From JAAYAY01 sp964429355 (GTDB lineage Bacteria > Planctomycetota > Planctomycetia > Pirellulales > Thermoguttaceae): a stretch of DNA of 7,739 nucleotides. The notes beneath the pieces are model-generated. The model worked only from the letters and a program-made list of their open reading frames with translations, was not told the origin of the DNA and searched no databases. The translations under genes and the position numbers were made by a program. How positions within the stretch are numbered: position 1 is the stretch's first letter; each line of letters starts with the position of its first letter. The DNA is taken from NCBI GenBank assembly GCA_964429355.1, contig CAYSCH010000426.1:1-7739 (forward strand). The letters run 5' to 3'. Shown one piece after another: positions 4,380 to 7,739 of this stretch.

Positions 4380-7300
4380 TTAATCATCCATTAGCAGCGA
4401 TCCGTCGACTATCTTGCCCTTGTTCTGGAGTGCAAAGACCCGGTCAAGAATGTTGACTACGCCGTCGCCATTTACGTCCTCGTTGCGATTGCTTCCGGTC
4501 TGGCCGAAGACGGCCTGTACCGCGGCCACATCCAACGCATCTACGGTCCGATCGCCGTTGACATCGCCAAACAGGCGGTAGAAGTGGACCGTTCCCTCTA
4601 ACCCGTTTGATGGGTCCCCGTCAAGATCAAAAGCCAATTCGTAGTACCCGTTGCCGATCGGCGAATTCGCATTGCCGCCAATTCCGCCGGTGCCAAAGTC
4701 GATTGACAACGTTTGATCGACAGCCTGGAACATCGCGGATGTCAGCGATACTTCAGTTGGGTTCCTGCCGTTCAAGTCGAATCGTCGCAAGTGTACGGCA
4801 TCGTTGGTTGAATCACCATCAGCCAAGGTGTTGATAATTGCCTGTATCGCATCCGACTGATTGAAGACGACGTCGACAAAGCGGATGTACGACCGCTGGG
4901 TTGCCCCCTTCTGCACGTCCAACGCGATGACTTCCAGACCGCTCGGTGCGGCAAAGTCCGCGGTCGCCACTACGTCGGCTGGAGCCTCCGGAGGCGGCTC
5001 CACATTCCCGTCCCTGTCAGATCCTACCGTCCAGAAGCGGTATGTATGCGTCGCTCCGTCCGCAATTGCCTGATAATGCGTTACTCCAAAATATGTACCA
5101 CCGCTGCATGTGCCAGCGCCAACGCGGCCATAATGCTGCGGCTCATTACTGTCGACCTGTACGTACACGTCGAAGAAGTCGACTCCGCTGAGGCCCACAT
5201 CAACGCCGGAGAATCGGACTTCGAAGTTGACTGACGAGGTATCGACTGAATCCACATGAGTCACTGGTGGATCCAAGTCCGGCACGATCGTGTATGTGTC
5301 ACTTCGGTTCGCCGCCTTGCTTTCGATGTTGCCAAGATGATCGCGGGCCACTGAGCGGAAGTCGTAACGGTGGTTACTTTCGCCGGTGAAGCTGGCCGTT
5401 GCTGCATTGGCGGGCAACGTTTGCCACAACTGATAGGCGCCAAGGTCGACCGATACATAGACATCGTAAGATACGGTCCCGGAGCCAGGTGTCGGATCGA
5501 GACCTGTAACGCTGATTGTGAAAGTGAAAGAGGATTGAACCGGATCCAGCGTTGCACAAACGCTGGTCGGAGGTGTAGTATCGATCAGCAGTTCGTCCGT
5601 GGTATCGTCTCGGCTCGATTCCCCCGCACTATTTGTGGCAATGACTGCAACATCGTACAGTCCGTCAAGAAGTGGCGCGACCACATTGTCCGCCAGACGC
5701 CAGGTCCCGTCGCCGTGATTTATGGCCGAGTACGAGACACCGTCAATAACCACCTCGATCGTCGCCGAATCGTCATCCACGGTCCCACCAAGTGACGGAG
5801 TCGAATCATTGGACGCGAGCGGATCGATCGATACAACCGGAAGAGGTACGTCGAGCACGGTTACAGTAGACAAAGTGGCCACGTCTCCGCCGTCGTCGTC
5901 CGTCACCGTCAAGCACACCACGTACGTGCCACCGTCATCCGGAGTGAACGAGAAAGTCGGTAGGGTCGCATTGACACCTGGATTGTAAGGATGGTCGTCT
6001 TTCGTCACCGACCAGGCATAGGTGAAGGTGTCCAGCGTTCCAGGGTCCGTGACCTGGCTGCTCAGTGCAATCAGTGTCTCCTCGGGGCTTGTGACCGGTG
6101 CTCCGAGGATTGTGACCGTCGGAGCGACGTTGTTGACTGTCACCCCGAGGTTCGTTGCCAAATCTGACGAGAACGAATAGAGATTCAGACGGGCATCCCC
6201 CGCAGGAAAGCCGGCGCTGGTGCCATCGACCACCATGAAACGCAGATACCATGGCGATGCGGTACTGATAACCTCTTCGCGTCGCAGAACTCCCGTTCCG
6301 TTCGGTCCCTCGTAGAGTCGAGCGACGCCCGATGGATCGAGGACGATTGACCAATTCAGTAGACCCGGCGGTGGTGACGAATCAAAATACCAGCCCTTTG
6401 ACTCACTGGCCAGCAGATTATATGTCCCGGGATTTGCTATCTGCTCGTTCCAGTGAAGAGTTCCTGAATCGGGAATCCACCCGTCGGTAATTTGGATGAA
6501 GTATCCGTTATAGTGGTAATCGATCGGCTCCGGCTTCCAGAGGAAGTTGATGACGTGGGCGTTTCCGTCGTTGTAATTCTCAGTAGTTCTTATCCAGGCA
6601 TCCGCACCATACGTGTTCCCTGATTCAGGCCCCCACGCCCGAACCTCAAGGTAACCGTCCGAATTGCCGGCTTGATAGCAGGTCTCGTTGAAGCTCCAGT
6701 TCCACTCGCCACCGGAAGGATCGCCCTCCCAGCCGCGCCGCTCTCCGCCCAACAACCACTTCGTCGTGTCGATTGAGTTGTCCTCGAACTCATCGGATTG
6801 GCCGTGCACACCGAAGTAAGCCGATCCTCCTCCGTCATCATCGCGCAGATTGAGTGCGAGTTTGTAGGTGTCGAATGACGTTCCATTCGGCTTATCATCC
6901 AGGTACCGGTGGCTCTCAGTGAATGTGGTCGTCCCGGAGGGATATGTGAAGGTTTCGGCCGGCGTCCCGTCGCCCCATTCGACGGTCAGGCTGAAACTGT
7001 CAGCAAGACCCGGGTCGCGGATCTCACCCGTCAGAGTCGCCAATTCGTTCTCGTTGATAAGAGAAGTCACTGCAACGCCAGTCAGCTCCGGAGAGGCATT
7101 GGTTACGTTGACGACGGTTGTCACAGGACCGAAGTCGTAGTCGCCAAGACGGCTAATGACGTACGGCATCGCAAACCATGAAGACATGCTCGCCGGACCG
7201 ATGCCATAGAGACGCCCGTCCACTTCAACAAGGGATGCAAACAGGTGTTCCGTCAGAAGACGTGGCTGAACCACGCCGTCCTTGACCGGAACCATCCGAC

Positions 7301-7739
7301 CTTGACTACCCCAATGAATGGTAAAGTAGGCCGTCCCATCTTGGGAAAACAACTGCGGACGTCCCCAGGTCTGCTTTCCCTCCCAATCCGTGTGAAACAC
7401 GTCTGTCCATGTCACACCATCCGTTGTGCTCCGGATATGGAACGAGGGACCACCCGCGGATTCTACCGAAGCGACATAGAGTCGGTCGGCGGCGGCCACA
7501 AAGGATTCGTAACTCCAAATGCTGGGCACTGAGAGCCTTTCCCAAATGTTGCCATCACTGGATCTTACCAGCAATGCTGCTCCGTTACCGGTGCCGGCGT
7601 AAATTGCCCCCTTCCAGACGACGAGATCGTTGAATGGAAAGATGTTTCCGTGGCTAATCGCATCGAAGTCAGCCTTGAGCGTGAAGGCAGCACCATCCAC
7701 CGACTCGTAGATCCTTCCGGCCCATGTTCCGAAGTACAT
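4380..7739 (-). CDS. Large modular extracellular protein with PKD, ConA-lectin-like, Ig/FN3-like modules and C-terminal dockerin (N-terminus outside window)
   Basis: At least 1119 residues, ending at TAA 4380-4382. The ATG at the very edge (7739) opens inside a repeat-like strand (MYFGTWAGRIYESVDG), so the true start is probably beyond the window. Modules in order, by visible residue: 1-200 a beta-propeller-like region with Asp-box-like turns (RSSDGNIW, RSTTDGVTW); about 207-312 a PKD-like domain (VEWGDGTP, LRDDDGG); about 316-530 a ConA-lectin/glucanase-like domain (DEFEDNSIDTTKW, YFIQITDGW); about 534-629 a second PKD domain (VNNVAPTVTI, VTDDDGGD); about 633-722 a bacterial Ig-like domain (GGTVDDDSATIEVVIDG, DTTPPTS); 723-817 and 822-915 two related FN3-like modules; about 930-1057 a conserved pre-dockerin beta region; 1058-1105 a dockerin-type pair of Ca-binding loops (DVNGDRTVDALD and DVNGDGVVNILD). 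No catalytic site was recognised. A secreted or cell-surface carbohydrate-binding or adhesive role is likely. The gene looks less GC-rich than its neighbours. Confidence 0.9.
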   Translation of the reverse strand: MYFGTWAGRIYESVDGAAFTLKADFDAISHGNIFPFNDLVVWKGAIYAGTGNGAALLVRSSDGNIWERLSVPSIWSYESFVAAADRLYVASVESAGGPSFHIRSTTDGVTWTDVFHTDWEGKQTWGRPQLFSQDGTAYFTIHWGSQGRMVPVKDGVVQPRLLTEHLFASLVEVDGRLYGIGPASMSSWFAMPYVISRLGDYDFGPVTTVVNVTNASPELTGVAVTSLINENELATLTGEIRDPGLADSFSLTVEWGDGTPAETFTYPSGTTTFTESHRYLDDKPNGTSFDTYKLALNLRDDDGGGSAYFGVHGQSDEFEDNSIDTTKWLLGGERRGWEGDPSGGEWNWSFNETCYQAGNSDGYLEVRAWGPESGNTYGADAWIRTTENYNDGNAHVINFLWKPEPIDYHYNGYFIQITDGWIPDSGTLHWNEQIANPGTYNLLASESKGWYFDSSPPPGLLNWSIVLDPSGVARLYEGPNGTGVLRREEVISTASPWYLRFMVVDGTSAGFPAGDARLNLYSFSSDLATNLGVTVNNVAPTVTILGAPVTSPEETLIALSSQVTDPGTLDTFTYAWSVTKDDHPYNPGVNATLPTFSFTPDDGGTYVVCLTVTDDDGGDVATLSTVTVLDVPLPVVSIDPLASNDSTPSLGGTVDDDSATIEVVIDGVSYSAINHGDGTWRLADNVVAPLLDGLYDVAVIATNSAGESSRDDTTDELLIDTTPPTSVCATLDPVQSSFTFTISVTGLDPTPGSGTVSYDVYVSVDLGAYQLWQTLPANAATASFTGESNHRYDFRSVARDHLGNIESKAANRSDTYTIVPDLDPPVTHVDSVDTSSVNFEVRFSGVDVGLSGVDFFDVYVQVDSNEPQHYGRVGAGTCSGGTYFGVTHYQAIADGATHTYRFWTVGSDRDGNVEPPPEAPADVVATADFAAPSGLEVIALDVQKGATQRSYIRFVDVVFNQSDAIQAIINTLADGDSTNDAVHLRRFDLNGRNPTEVSLTSAMFQAVDQTLSIDFGTGGIGGNANSPIGNGYYELAFDLDGDPSNGLEGTVHFYRLFGDVNGDRTVDALDVAAVQAVFGQTGSNRNEDVNGDGVVNILDRVFALQNKGKIVDGSLLMDD

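Overview
The window looks like a chromosomal segment of a planctomycete (Pirellulales-like). The strongest clue is the large extracellular protein at the right end. It has PKD, Ig-like, fibronectin-like and ConA-lectin-like modules and ends in a paired EF-hand, dockerin-type tail preceded by an 'FYRLFGDVNGD' stretch, a layout I associate with planctomycete surface proteins. High GC, frequent GTG/TTG starts with good Shine-Dalgarno sequences and a family 9 glycoside hydrolase fit the same picture. This assignment is an inference from recalled families, not from a search.

Layout from left to right. (1) 2-1003 (+): C-terminal part of a GH9 (cellulase-superfamily) enzyme, cut by the left edge. 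(2) 1026-3681 (-): a probable four-reading-frame transcription unit, read right to left. It holds a 50-codon membrane ORF, a 136-codon four-helix membrane ORF overlapping it by 4 bases, an ABC-2 type ATPase and its six-helix permease. A TATAAT promoter with a 17-base spacer lies just upstream (3724-3752), and a REP-like inverted repeat sits between the ATPase and permease genes (1921-1978). (3) 3820-4314 (+): a SixA-type histidine phosphatase, divergent from the ABC unit. (4) 4380-7739 (-): the large modular dockerin-tailed protein, convergent with sixA and cut by the right edge.

How the genes fit together. The ATPase and permease should form one exporter-like ABC complex of unknown substrate; the small membrane ORFs upstream may be an accessory subunit or an unrelated co-transcribed protein. 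GH9 and the dockerin-tailed protein are both candidates for polysaccharide-related work outside the cytoplasm, but they are not adjacent or co-directional, so no shared pathway is claimed. The SixA-like protein stands alone.

I did not find a convincing new system. The points most worth checking are the split membrane gene at a G6 run (frameshift, programmed slippage or translational coupling), the REP-like hairpin inside the ABC operon, the acidic loop in the permease, the perfect palindrome inside the promoter spacer, and the apparent nesting of a lectin-like domain between PKD modules. No gene-free stretch exceeds 300 bases; the longest gap is the divergent region 3682-3819.
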